5,881 nt of DNA from NCBI GenBank assembly GCA_007121995.1, contig SKJK01000101.1, forward strand, positions 1 through 5,881, read 5' to 3'. The position numbers and the translations under genes are program-made. Positions 1-5,881 of this stretch are shown in pieces; the first letter of the stretch is position 1; the number at the start of each line of letters is the position of its first letter. Source of the stretch: Desulfobulbaceae bacterium (GTDB lineage Bacteria; Desulfobacterota; Desulfobulbia; Desulfobulbales; Desulfobulbaceae). The notes below the pieces were generated by a model. That model was given only the letters and a program-made list of their open reading frames with translations, did no database searches and had not been told where the DNA came from.

Positions 1-1
1 A

Positions 2-2725
2 TTTGACGCCCTCAGTACCGCGTTACAGAAAGTGGGCATGGGACTGGTCATGGATATTGTCCCCAATCACATGGGTATCGGCCGCAGCGACAACCTGTGG
101 TGGCTGGATGTGCTGGAGTGGGGTCGCGCCAGCAGGTATGCTCATTATTTTGATATTCAATGGTTTCCCGAGACCCAGGGAATTCACGATCAAGTACTTT
201 TGCCGGTCCTGGGGGATCTGTACGGTGCGGTGCTGGAGCGGGGCGAACTGCGTCTGCGTTTTGAAGCGGTAACCGGTTCATTCAGTGTCTGGTACCACGA
301 GCATCGTTTTCCTCTCTGTCCGTCCAGCTACCACCGGATTCTGCAACCCTGCCTGGAACAAGCCGGTCTGGATACCTCCAACCTTGAGGATATACATGCA
401 GCCCTCATCGAATCCAAGCAGCTGCGGTTCAAACCTCGTACCGGGACAAGGCGCAAAGCCTTGCGCACCAGGGGAGAAACCTTTAAAAAGACTCTTTCCC
501 GTTTGGTTGTGGATTTTCCAGAGCTGCACCAGGCTCTGGAACAGACCGAGAGAACTTTTGGACCTGAAGCATTTGATGGCCGTGGCTTGGAACGGTTACA
601 CACTGTGCTCGAACAGCAGCATTATCGTCCTGCGTACTGGCGGGTCGCCAGCCACGAAATCAACTATCGTCGTTTTTTTCAAATCAATGATCTGGCCGGT
701 TTGCGGGTTGAGGTGCCGGAAGTGTTTGCCGCGGCGCACTCCTTAATCCAACAGCTGGTGAGTACAGGCCAGGTACACGGACTGCGCATCGATCACATTG
801 ACGGTCTCTATGACCCGCCCGGATACCTGGATCAGCTGCAAAAGCTGGTCGAGCCGTATGCCGAGGTTTTGGGCTTCACTCCGGGGCGCTTTCCAGTGTA
901 TGTCGAGAAAATCCTTGAAGAGCATGAAAGCCTGCGCGATCATTGGTCGATGCACGGATCCACGGGATACGACGCGTTGAGCGAAATCAACGCCGTACAG
1001 GTAAACGCTGACGGTCTGGCTGTTCTGCGTGCCCTGTATTCATCCCGTGAGGGAGCGGGAAGCGCCGATGCCCATGCCGAAGGCGTACAGGCTAAACGCC
1101 AGGTCATGGACCAGGAGCTGGCTTCGGAACTGGAAGTGCTGGCAACGGAAACAAACCGACTGCTCAAGCGTGACCCGTTGACCAGGGATTTTTCCCGGGC
1201 AGAAATCCGTCAAGCTCTGCGGGAGATCGTTTGCAGGTTTCCGGTCTATCGGACCTATGTCGATACCACGGGCCCGTCCCCGGAGGATATCCGTGATCTG
1301 GATTGGGCCCTGGGGTTGGCCCGTCGAGCCCGGGCGGTCAGCCATCCGCTCCTGTTTGATGTGCTGGAATCTCTGCTCAAAGCCACCTGGAATAAACGTG
1401 CTGATGGTCGAGCTCGAGCCGATGTCTTGCATCTGGCCCGGAAATTTCAGCAGTTCACCGGTCCGGCCATGGCCAAAGGCATGGAGGACACGACCTTTTA
1501 TCGAGTTTTGCCTTTGACGTCCATGAATGAGGTGGGAATGGGGCCGGATCGGCGAATCAGCACGGTGGGGGATTTTCACCGCCAAATGGTGTCCCGCTTC
1601 ACCAGTTGGCCCGAGGCCATGCTGACAACCGCTACCCATGATACCAAGCGCAGCGAAGATGTGCGGGCCCGGATCGCGGTCCTCTCGGAAATGCCTGCGG
1701 TCTGGGTCGAGCATGTGGAACGCTGGCAGACCCTCAACCGCCGCGCCCGACTGGATAGCGACGGCGTCGTTAAGCTCGCAGGCCGGGACGAGTACCTGTT
1801 TTATCAGACCTTGATCGGTGTGTGGCCTTTGTCCGAGCTTGGCCACGATCTACCAGCGCCGACAGTCCTGGCTGCCCTGCGTGATCGTTTGCAGGCTTAC
1901 ATGGTCAAGGCTGCTCGGGAAGCCAAGATCAACACCTCCTGGCTCAATCCCGACCAAGAATATGAAATGGCCCTGACCGACTTCGTGACCCAGGTTCTGG
2001 ACGGTGACCCGGTGTCGATCCCTTTTTTGCGCGATATACAGGATTTCGTGCACACCATGGCTATCCCCGGCTTCTGCAATGCTCTGACCCAGATGGTCCT
2101 GCGCCTGACCATGCCCGGCGTCCCGGACAATTATCAGGGAACAGAGTTGTGGGATGATTCATTGGTGGATCCGGATAATCGACGAGCAGTGGATTACTCC
2201 CTCAGAGCGAAAAAACTCCACGAGTTCAAGCAAGCCGAGGAAAACGGAGAGCTGGCTGCTTTGGTCACTGCGCTCCGGCAGTCCTGGCCCAATGGTTTTC
2301 TGAAGCATTTTGTCATGTGGCGGTTGCTGACCCTGCGCCGTACCTGTCCGGACCTGTTCCTGCGCGGCCGCTATCTTCCCCTTGAGGTCAGCGGGCCGCA
2401 GGCCGAGCACATCATTGCTTTTGCTCGGATCAACGATCACCAGAGCATGTTTGTGGCCGTGCCCAGACTCAGCGCGCCCTTGTGCGCGCCTGACAACACC
2501 TTGCCGACCGGCTCGACCTGGACAGATTCAAGCGTGTTGCTCGATCCGCTCATCAAGGAAGGAAAGGACGGTGCCTGGTGGAACATCCTCACCGGTCAAA
2601 GCATGATGATAGAGGATGGACAAGCTGCTGGCCCAACGCTGTTTGCCGAGCTGCCAATATGCATCCTGATACACAGCGACAGCCCGCTGATGGTCATTAA
2701 GAAAAAACAAGGTGCCAATTCATAA
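2..2725 (+). CDS. treY: Malto-oligosyltrehalose synthase (TreY), 5'-truncated by the window edge
   Basis: The enzyme isomerises the terminal alpha-1,4 bond at the reducing end of maltodextrins to alpha,alpha-1,1, giving maltooligosyltrehalose, which TreZ then cleaves to free trehalose in the cytoplasm. The reading frame is open from base 2, so the first ATG inside the window is not the start. 907 residues are visible. The GH13 regions are all present (fragment numbering): region I DIVPNH at 18-23; region II GLRIDHIDGL at 260-269 with nucleophile D264; region III YVEKIL with acid/base E302; region IV THDTKRSED with D547. TreY-specific stretches are also seen: EINYRRFFQINDLAGLRVE at 219-237, NTSWLNPDQEYE near 644, and MPGVPDNYQGTELWDDSL from 704. 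Region I normally lies some tens of residues from the N-terminus, so only a short piece is missing and the full protein would be near 1000 residues, at the long end of the family. No frameshift was seen. It ends in TAA, 100 bp before the next gene. The function call is very secure. Confidence 0.96.
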   Translation, partial: FDALSTALQKVGMGLVMDIVPNHMGIGRSDNLWWLDVLEWGRASRYAHYFDIQWFPETQGIHDQVLLPVLGDLYGAVLERGELRLRFEAVTGSFSVWYHEHRFPLCPSSYHRILQPCLEQAGLDTSNLEDIHAALIESKQLRFKPRTGTRRKALRTRGETFKKTLSRLVVDFPELHQALEQTERTFGPEAFDGRGLERLHTVLEQQHYRPAYWRVASHEINYRRFFQINDLAGLRVEVPEVFAAAHSLIQQLVSTGQVHGLRIDHIDGLYDPPGYLDQLQKLVEPYAEVLGFTPGRFPVYVEKILEEHESLRDHWSMHGSTGYDALSEINAVQVNADGLAVLRALYSSREGAGSADAHAEGVQAKRQVMDQELASELEVLATETNRLLKRDPLTRDFSRAEIRQALREIVCRFPVYRTYVDTTGPSPEDIRDLDWALGLARRARAVSHPLLFDVLESLLKATWNKRADGRARADVLHLARKFQQFTGPAMAKGMEDTTFYRVLPLTSMNEVGMGPDRRISTVGDFHRQMVSRFTSWPEAMLTTATHDTKRSEDVRARIAVLSEMPAVWVEHVERWQTLNRRARLDSDGVVKLAGRDEYLFYQTLIGVWPLSELGHDLPAPTVLAALRDRLQAYMVKAAREAKINTSWLNPDQEYEMALTDFVTQVLDGDPVSIPFLRDIQDFVHTMAIPGFCNALTQMVLRLTMPGVPDNYQGTELWDDSLVDPDNRRAVDYSLRAKKLHEFKQAEENGELAALVTALRQSWPNGFLKHFVMWRLLTLRRTCPDLFLRGRYLPLEVSGPQAEHIIAFARINDHQSMFVAVPRLSAPLCAPDNTLPTGSTWTDSSVLLDPLIKEGKDGAWWNILTGQSMMIEDGQAAGPTLFAELPICILIHSDSPLMVIKKKQGANS

Positions 2726-2825
2726 TCCGTTAAGGATACAAGGGGAGAGAAAAGGCATACCGGAAAGCTGTTCTTGAAAAGTCCTTGTCCTGTTGACAAT
2801 ACACAACTCATCGTTCCTAAAAAAT

Positions 2826-3734
2826 ATGCATACAATCAGACGTCTTCTTCTAAAGGTTTCGGGCGCTTTCTTTCTTGTTGGTGTTCTTGTCGTTTCTGCA
2901 CCTCCGGCGCATGCCAACTCTGCATGGTCAAACCGGCTTGCCACCGGGTACTTGTGGTCAATGGATGCGGACTTTGACAGCGGGGGGTCATTTTCGAGTC
3001 AGTTATTTTTTCTCGATGGCAGCACACGAAAATCTTTTGCCAACGATTTTTCCATCGGCCTGGCCCTCAACTATACGGCTCTGGACTATGATTTCAGCGA
3101 TTTTGGGGTGAACCCATGGGATCGGGCTGATTTTCTCACCATCAGCGTGCCCATTACGATCAAAGTCGGGGAGAGCGGACGCCTCAGTATTGCCGGAAGT
3201 TTTGGCAGTGCGACCGAGAAGAGTGCGGATTGGGATGCAGGATGGACCAGCAGTCTCGTGTTGTCCTACATGTATTCCTTTTCCCGCACCTTGAGTATCG
3301 GAACCGGGGCCGGTTTTGTTCATGGTCTCGAAGATTCAAGCTTCTTTCCCTTGATTGTAGTCCGCTGGCAGATAACTGATCAATGGCTCCTGGCCAATCC
3401 TTTTCGTCCGGGGCCCTTTGGACCGGCAGGGCTGGAACTGAGTTACCGGTTCAATGATCGACTCGATTTCGGACTCGGAGGCGTCTATCGAACCATCCGT
3501 TTTGCCCTTGATGACTATTCCCCTGCTGCCCCTTCAGGTTTTGCCGAGTTCAAAGGTGTTCCCGTTTTTCTGCGGGTTGGCTGGGCGGCGACCAGTTCCA
3601 TTGCTGTTGACGGCTACTTGGGTCTGACCCTGGATGGCCGGCTGAAAATTGATGACAGCAATGGTGATGAGCTGAGGAAAGAATCATATGAGGCGCAACC
3701 TATTGTCGGTGTCAATCTTTCCGGACGATTTTAA
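2826..3734 (+). CDS. Predicted outer-membrane beta-barrel protein of unknown function
   Basis: A 302-residue secreted protein. The ATG at 2826 was chosen because it gives a clean signal peptide: MHTIRRLLLK as the basic n-region, a hydrophobic core at about 11-25, and an AHA cleavage site before N31. An in-frame TTG at 2793 would add 11 polar residues and looks unlikely. The mature part of about 272 residues has many short amphipathic, glycine- and aromatic-rich segments (for example LELSYRFNDRLDFGLGGVY) separated by polar turns. It ends in LSGRF; a terminal phenylalanine is typical of Bam-assembled outer-membrane proteins. The C-terminal part (270-302, with DGRLKIDDSNGDEL and a final barrel strand) resembles uncharacterised barrel families such as DUF6268, but this is from memory and not searched. 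No catalytic motif or cysteine pair is evident. No Shine-Dalgarno sequence precedes the ATG. The neighbours, trehalose synthesis and efflux, give no clear hint of its job. It could be a small porin, a structural barrel or a lipid-related barrel. Confidence 0.82.
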   Translation: MHTIRRLLLKVSGAFFLVGVLVVSAPPAHANSAWSNRLATGYLWSMDADFDSGGSFSSQLFFLDGSTRKSFANDFSIGLALNYTALDYDFSDFGVNPWDRADFLTISVPITIKVGESGRLSIAGSFGSATEKSADWDAGWTSSLVLSYMYSFSRTLSIGTGAGFVHGLEDSSFFPLIVVRWQITDQWLLANPFRPGPFGPAGLELSYRFNDRLDFGLGGVYRTIRFALDDYSPAAPSGFAEFKGVPVFLRVGWAATSSIAVDGYLGLTLDGRLKIDDSNGDELRKESYEAQPIVGVNLSGRF

Positions 3735-3831
3735 TTCGTACCCCTGTGAACCATTTTCCGTTTCCCTGGAATCAGGGCCTCAGCATGTCCCTTCCTGCTT
3801 GATCTGTGTACAGGGTCTTGGGTACCTTCTA

Positions 3832-3840
3832 TGATATACT
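3832..3840 (+). promoter_or_regulatory. Candidate extended -10 promoter for the efflux operon
   Basis: The sequence TGATATACT matches the extended -10 pattern TGnTATAAT with one mismatch in the hexamer (TATACT, 3835-3840). No good -35 hexamer lies 16-18 bp upstream, which is tolerated in extended -10 promoters. Transcription would start near 3846-3848 and leave a leader of about 140 nt before the lipoprotein gene. It is the best promoter-like match I saw in the intergenic region, but it rests on a short motif only. Confidence 0.35.
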
Positions 3841-3863
3841 TTTTTGCTGGCCGATCTTTGCCG

Positions 3864-3989
3864 ATGCAAGTCCCTGCCGTGCTGAAAAGTATTTTTTCCT
3901 CCCTTCTGGCCGTTGATCAGACAGCCGGACGTTTGCCAAAGACGTCCCGTGTTGCTCGATACCACGCTGTAGATACGATGTGCGTATGA
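3864..3989 (+). CDS. Possible 41-residue leader ORF upstream of the efflux channel gene
   Basis: An ATG at 3864 opens a 41-codon frame (peptide begins MQVPAVLKSIFSSLLAVDQT) that ends in TGA at 3987-3989. The stop overlaps the chosen ATG of the NodT-like gene (3986) as ATGA, the same arrangement seen between the NodT-like and adaptor genes. It starts roughly 17 nt after the predicted transcription start. It has no clear Shine-Dalgarno sequence and no recognisable domain, and an ORF of this length can arise by chance. If translated, it could couple translation into the channel gene, which itself lacks a ribosome binding site. It is listed as a possibility, not a confident gene. Confidence 0.2.
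   Translation: MQVPAVLKSIFSSLLAVDQTAGRLPKTSRVARYHAVDTMCV
3927..3947. promoter_or_regulatory. Dyad symmetry / hairpin in the efflux-operon leader
   Basis: The arms GGACGT (3927-3932) and ACGTCC (3942-3947) are perfect inverted repeats. In RNA the stem extends by a T.G wobble (3933/3941) and a T-A pair (3934/3940) to 8 bp, with loop GCCAA. A second palindrome, TTTG-C-CAAA (3932-3940), is nested inside and offset by one base. No T tract follows, so it is not an intrinsic terminator. It lies 38 bp upstream of the lipoprotein ATG and downstream of the promoter candidate. That position fits either a repressor operator, as is common for efflux operons, or a structure in the mRNA leader. The role is inferred. 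Confidence 0.4.
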
Positions 3990-5395
3990 GACGATTACCC
4001 AATTTCTTTATCGCCGGCCTGGCTGTCTTGATTTTTGGATGTACCGTCGCAGGTCCTGACTATCATCCCCCGGATATGGATATTCCCCTTGCCTGGATGA
4101 ACGAGGCTGGTGCGTCCGATGCGTCGCTGGCGGAATGGTGGCTGGTGTTTGATGATGTCAGGCTGAATCAACTGCTCCACGACCTGCGGGCCAACAATCG
4201 CAATCTGGCTGCCGCCGTCGCCAATATGGAACGGTATGCCGCCCAGTACGGTATGGTGCGGGCGGAAGCGTACCCGCTCGTCGCGGCACAAAGCACGGCA
4301 ACCTATGACCGACAAACCGAACACGTCCGCCGCCCGGCGGGTGTGCCGGTCCCTGATAATCCAACCTGGATCTATCAGGCAGGGTTCTCCATGACCTGGG
4401 AGATCGATTTGTGGGGCCGGGTATCGCGCAGCAAAGAAGCGGCGCGCGGCCGCTTGGACGCAGCTGCGGAAGATGTTCGTCATACGCTCGTGCTTCTGCA
4501 GGCCCAGGCCGCGGCGGAGTACATTCAGTTACGCACTTTGCAGGCACGGCTTGCCACCGCGCACAAGAACATCGATTTGCAGCGCGAAACCCTGGTGGTG
4601 GTTCGCGGTCGATTTGCCGCTGGGTTGACCGGCGAGGCCGATGTGTTCCAGGCGGAAATGAACCTGGCTGCCACAGAGGCGCAGGTGCCCGCATTGCGTG
4701 CCCAGGTAGAGGAGACTTTGAACGCCTTGTGCGTGCTGGCAGGTACCTGGCCTGGCGCGTTGGATGCCCTCCGTGAACCTGATACAGTTCCTTCGGCCCA
4801 GACTCTGCCGGGAGTGCTGCCCGCTGAGTTGATGCGACGTCGGCCTGACATACGTTCCGCTGAGCGGCAGCTCGCTGCGCAGACCGCACGCATCGGTGTA
4901 GCCCAGGCGGAATTGTATCCGAAGTTGGCGCTCAACGGGACCTTTGCTTTCGCAGCAACCGATACCGATTTGTTGATCTCAACAGCAGCCCAGGCCTTTG
5001 ATCTCGGCCCGGTCATTTCCTTGCCCATCTTTACCGGCAGTAAGCTGCGGCAATCGATCCGTGCCGAGGAGGCAGCGACCCGAGCGGTACTTGCCCAGTA
5101 CGAACAAACCATCCTGGTCGCTTTCGGTGAATGTGAGGATGCGTTGTCGCGTTTCATGCAATCGGGTGAACAATTGACCGCCCTGCAAGAGGCGGCAACG
5201 GCGGCGGAACGAACGGTGGCGGTAGTGAATGAGTTATATCGTAGTGGATTGACCGATTTCCAACGGGTGCTGGACGCACAACGACAACTGGCACAATATC
5301 AGGATGCCCTGGCGCAGGCGCAAGGGGCGCGTGCAGCGAGTTTGGTGGCGGTGTATAAAGCCTTTGGCGGTGGATGGGAGGCGGAGATGCGATGA
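3986..5395 (+). CDS. NodT/TolC-family outer-membrane efflux lipoprotein
   Basis: This is the outer-membrane exit duct of a tripartite efflux pump; such proteins trimerise into a channel that docks on the periplasmic adaptor. From ATG 3986 it has 469 residues, the usual family length. GTG at 3980 would add two residues and is possible. A lipoprotein signal peptide, MRRLPNFFIAGLAVLIFGC, leads to Cys19; the residue after it is Thr, which does not signal inner-membrane retention. The mature N-terminus TVAGPDYHPP is typical of the family, as are WEIDLWGRVSRSKEAARGRL (from 138), LPAELMRRRPDI (278-289) followed by SAERQL and IGVAQAELYPKLAL, and the C-terminal YRSGLTDFQRVLDAQRQL and KAFGGGW. These represent the two OEP repeats, rich in long alpha-helical coiled-coil segments. 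No Shine-Dalgarno sequence precedes the start. Its stop overlaps the adaptor start by 4 nt, so both belong to one operon. Substrate cannot be inferred. Confidence 0.94.
   Translation: MRRLPNFFIAGLAVLIFGCTVAGPDYHPPDMDIPLAWMNEAGASDASLAEWWLVFDDVRLNQLLHDLRANNRNLAAAVANMERYAAQYGMVRAEAYPLVAAQSTATYDRQTEHVRRPAGVPVPDNPTWIYQAGFSMTWEIDLWGRVSRSKEAARGRLDAAAEDVRHTLVLLQAQAAAEYIQLRTLQARLATAHKNIDLQRETLVVVRGRFAAGLTGEADVFQAEMNLAATEAQVPALRAQVEETLNALCVLAGTWPGALDALREPDTVPSAQTLPGVLPAELMRRRPDIRSAERQLAAQTARIGVAQAELYPKLALNGTFAFAATDTDLLISTAAQAFDLGPVISLPIFTGSKLRQSIRAEEAATRAVLAQYEQTILVAFGECEDALSRFMQSGEQLTALQEAATAAERTVAVVNELYRSGLTDFQRVLDAQRQLAQYQDALAQAQGARAASLVAVYKAFGGGWEAEMR
5376..5386 (+). promoter_or_regulatory. Ribosome binding site of the adaptor gene
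   Basis: Purine-rich sequence GGGAGGCGGAG inside the end of the channel gene contains two Shine-Dalgarno-like cores: GGGAGG (10 nt before the ATG) and GGAG (5 nt before). It supports the ATG at 5392 as the adaptor start, and contrasts with the two upstream genes, which have no visible site. Confidence 0.6.
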
Positions 5396-5881
5396 AATCA
5401 AAACAGAGAAATCTGATGGGCAGGATCGTCGGCTGCATCCTGTTGATCGCCGGCATTGCCGCAGTGTTACTGTATCGCGTAGAACCTGAGCAGCCAGCCA
5501 AAGACACGGTCATTCGTCCGCTTAAATACATGGTGGTCGGTCAGGAGACCGACCGGCCGATGCTGTTTTTTCCCGGTACGGTGGAGGCCGACCGGGAAGT
5601 CGATCTCTCCTTTGAAGTGGGAGGGCGTTTGCTCGAATTTCCTGTGCGTCGCGGCATGGTGGTGGAGGAAGGGACGGTGTTGGGTCGTCTCGATCCCACT
5701 ACCTTTGCCAATCAAGTGCGCAACGTTGAGGCAGAGCTGGAACTGGCGCGCAGTTCACTGGCACGTATTGAACGGGCCCTCGCCGTTAATGCGGTGTCCC
5801 AGGAGGAATATGCCCGGGCTGCGGCGGCTGTGCAAAAGGCCGAAGCGCAGCAGGCGATTCACGAAAAGGCCCTCGCCGATA
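5392..5881 (+). CDS. RND-type efflux periplasmic adaptor (membrane-fusion protein), 3'-truncated by the window edge
   Basis: This protein bridges an inner-membrane pump to the outer-membrane channel. 163 codons are visible, the last complete one ending at 5880. In order: a basic N-terminus and one hydrophobic segment at about 12-28 (signal anchor or uncleaved signal); a linker; the first barrel and half-lipoyl part with FPGTVEADREVDLSFEVGGRL (60-80) and PVRRGMVVEEGTVLGRLDP (84-102), a classic adaptor signature; then an alpha-hairpin coiled coil from about 105, with AVSQEEYARAAAAVQKAEAQ (134-153) matching the usual turn of such hairpins. The second half-lipoyl, beta-barrel and membrane-proximal parts lie beyond the window. 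The start overlaps the channel stop (ATGA) and has a ribosome binding site, so translation is probably coupled. The permease gene is expected next, but this is inferred; an ABC-type or other partner is possible, though the signature fits RND adaptors best. Confidence 0.92.
   Translation, partial: MKSKQRNLMGRIVGCILLIAGIAAVLLYRVEPEQPAKDTVIRPLKYMVVGQETDRPMLFFPGTVEADREVDLSFEVGGRLLEFPVRRGMVVEEGTVLGRLDPTTFANQVRNVEAELELARSSLARIERALAVNAVSQEEYARAAAAVQKAEAQQAIHEKALAD
5535..5554. repeat. Perfect 8-bp inverted repeat inside the adaptor gene
   Basis: GGTCGGTC (5535-5542) and GACCGACC (5547-5554) are exact inverse complements around the loop AGGA. The codons spell part of VVGQETDRP. A run of six T residues (5566-5571) follows 11 nt after the stem. 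This looks partly like an intrinsic terminator or attenuator, but the gap to the T run is too long for a standard one. It may simply be a by-product of codon choice. Confidence 0.5.

Larger units (their letters stand above)
3735..3979. other. Intergenic leader between the barrel gene and the efflux operon
   Basis: These 245 bases hold no recognisable protein or RNA gene. Just after the barrel gene is a small hairpin, CCCTG/CAGGG with a GAAT loop (3764-3777). It has no T tract, so it is not a convincing terminator. Further on are an extended -10 promoter candidate, a GCCGAT direct repeat (3850-3855 and 3860-3865, 10 bp apart), a short ORF, and a dyad (3927-3947). The region therefore looks like the promoter and regulatory leader of the efflux operon. 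No divergent regulator gene is seen on the minus strand; its longest open frame there (about 61 codons) has no recognisable features. Confidence 0.6.

Noticed and set aside
1408..1417. 10-bp palindrome TCGAGCTCGA inside treY
   Set aside because: Self-complementary simple sequence within clear coding DNA; length is compatible with chance.
1040..1846. Long minus-strand open frame opposite treY (268 codons)
   Set aside because: It lies antisense to the strongly conserved TreY frame, has no recognisable domain and is a shadow of that gene's codon bias.
2472..2489. GCGCGC repeat pair with 6-nt loop inside treY
   Set aside because: Low-complexity GC-rich coding sequence, no T tract, and no reason to expect regulation there.
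2785..2799. Small inverted repeat TTGTC/GACAA overlapping TTGACA, as operator or terminator
   Set aside because: The arms are just 5 bp and AT-rich, with no T tract; expected by chance.
2793..2823. Promoter for the barrel gene from TTGACA (2793) and TAAAAA (2818)
   Set aside because: The spacer would be 19 bp, the -10 match is poor, and transcription would begin after the preferred ATG at 2826.
3764..3777. Hairpin CCCTG-GAAT-CAGGG after the barrel gene as a terminator
   Set aside because: Only a 5-bp stem and no T tract follows, so it does not meet the pattern of an intrinsic terminator.
3780..3965. Minus-strand 61-codon ORF in the intergenic leader as a divergent regulator
   Set aside because: Too short for a repressor, shows no helix-turn-helix pattern, and has no clear ribosome binding site.
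4158..4889. Long minus-strand open frame opposite the NodT-like gene (243 codons)
   Set aside because: Rich in P, R and C with no domain pattern; a shadow of the GC-rich coding strand.
5425..5436. Lipobox-like I-V-G-C in the adaptor N-terminus (Cys15)
   Set aside because: The hydrophobic stretch follows rather than precedes the cysteine, so there is no h-region before it; a signal anchor fits better.

Overview
The window is a moderately GC-rich stretch from a Gram-negative bacterium. The diderm envelope is shown by a signal-peptide beta-barrel protein ending in phenylalanine, a NodT/TolC-type outer-membrane lipoprotein, and an RND-type periplasmic adaptor. The exact lineage cannot be fixed from sequence alone. 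A proteobacterium or Desulfobacterota-like organism would fit, but that is inference. All recognisable genes are on the + strand, and no RNA gene, insertion sequence, CRISPR array or phage element was seen.

Layout: (1) 2-2725, the 3' part of treY (malto-oligosyltrehalose synthase), cut by the left window edge but holding all the GH13 catalytic regions. (2) 2726-2825, a 100-bp spacer with no convincing terminator or promoter. (3) 2826-3734, a predicted outer-membrane beta-barrel protein of unknown function. (4) 3735-3979, a 245-bp intergenic leader with an extended -10 promoter candidate, a short upstream ORF and an 8-bp-stem dyad. (5) 3986-5395, a NodT-family outer-membrane efflux lipoprotein. 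(6) 5392 to the right edge, the first 163 codons of a membrane-fusion (periplasmic adaptor) protein, overlapping the previous gene by ATGA.

Function: treY belongs to the TreY/TreZ route, which makes trehalose from glycogen-like alpha-glucans for osmoprotection or storage; its partner treZ is not visible here. The last two genes start an efflux operon. The outer-membrane channel is encoded first, the adaptor second, and an RND inner-membrane pump is expected beyond the right edge. The middle barrel protein has no evident link to either system.

I found no convincing new multi-gene system. The points most worth a second look are the efflux-operon leader (promoter candidate, dyad, and leader ORF ending in an ATGA overlap with the channel gene), the uncharacterised barrel protein, and a perfect 8-bp inverted repeat followed by a T tract inside the adaptor gene.
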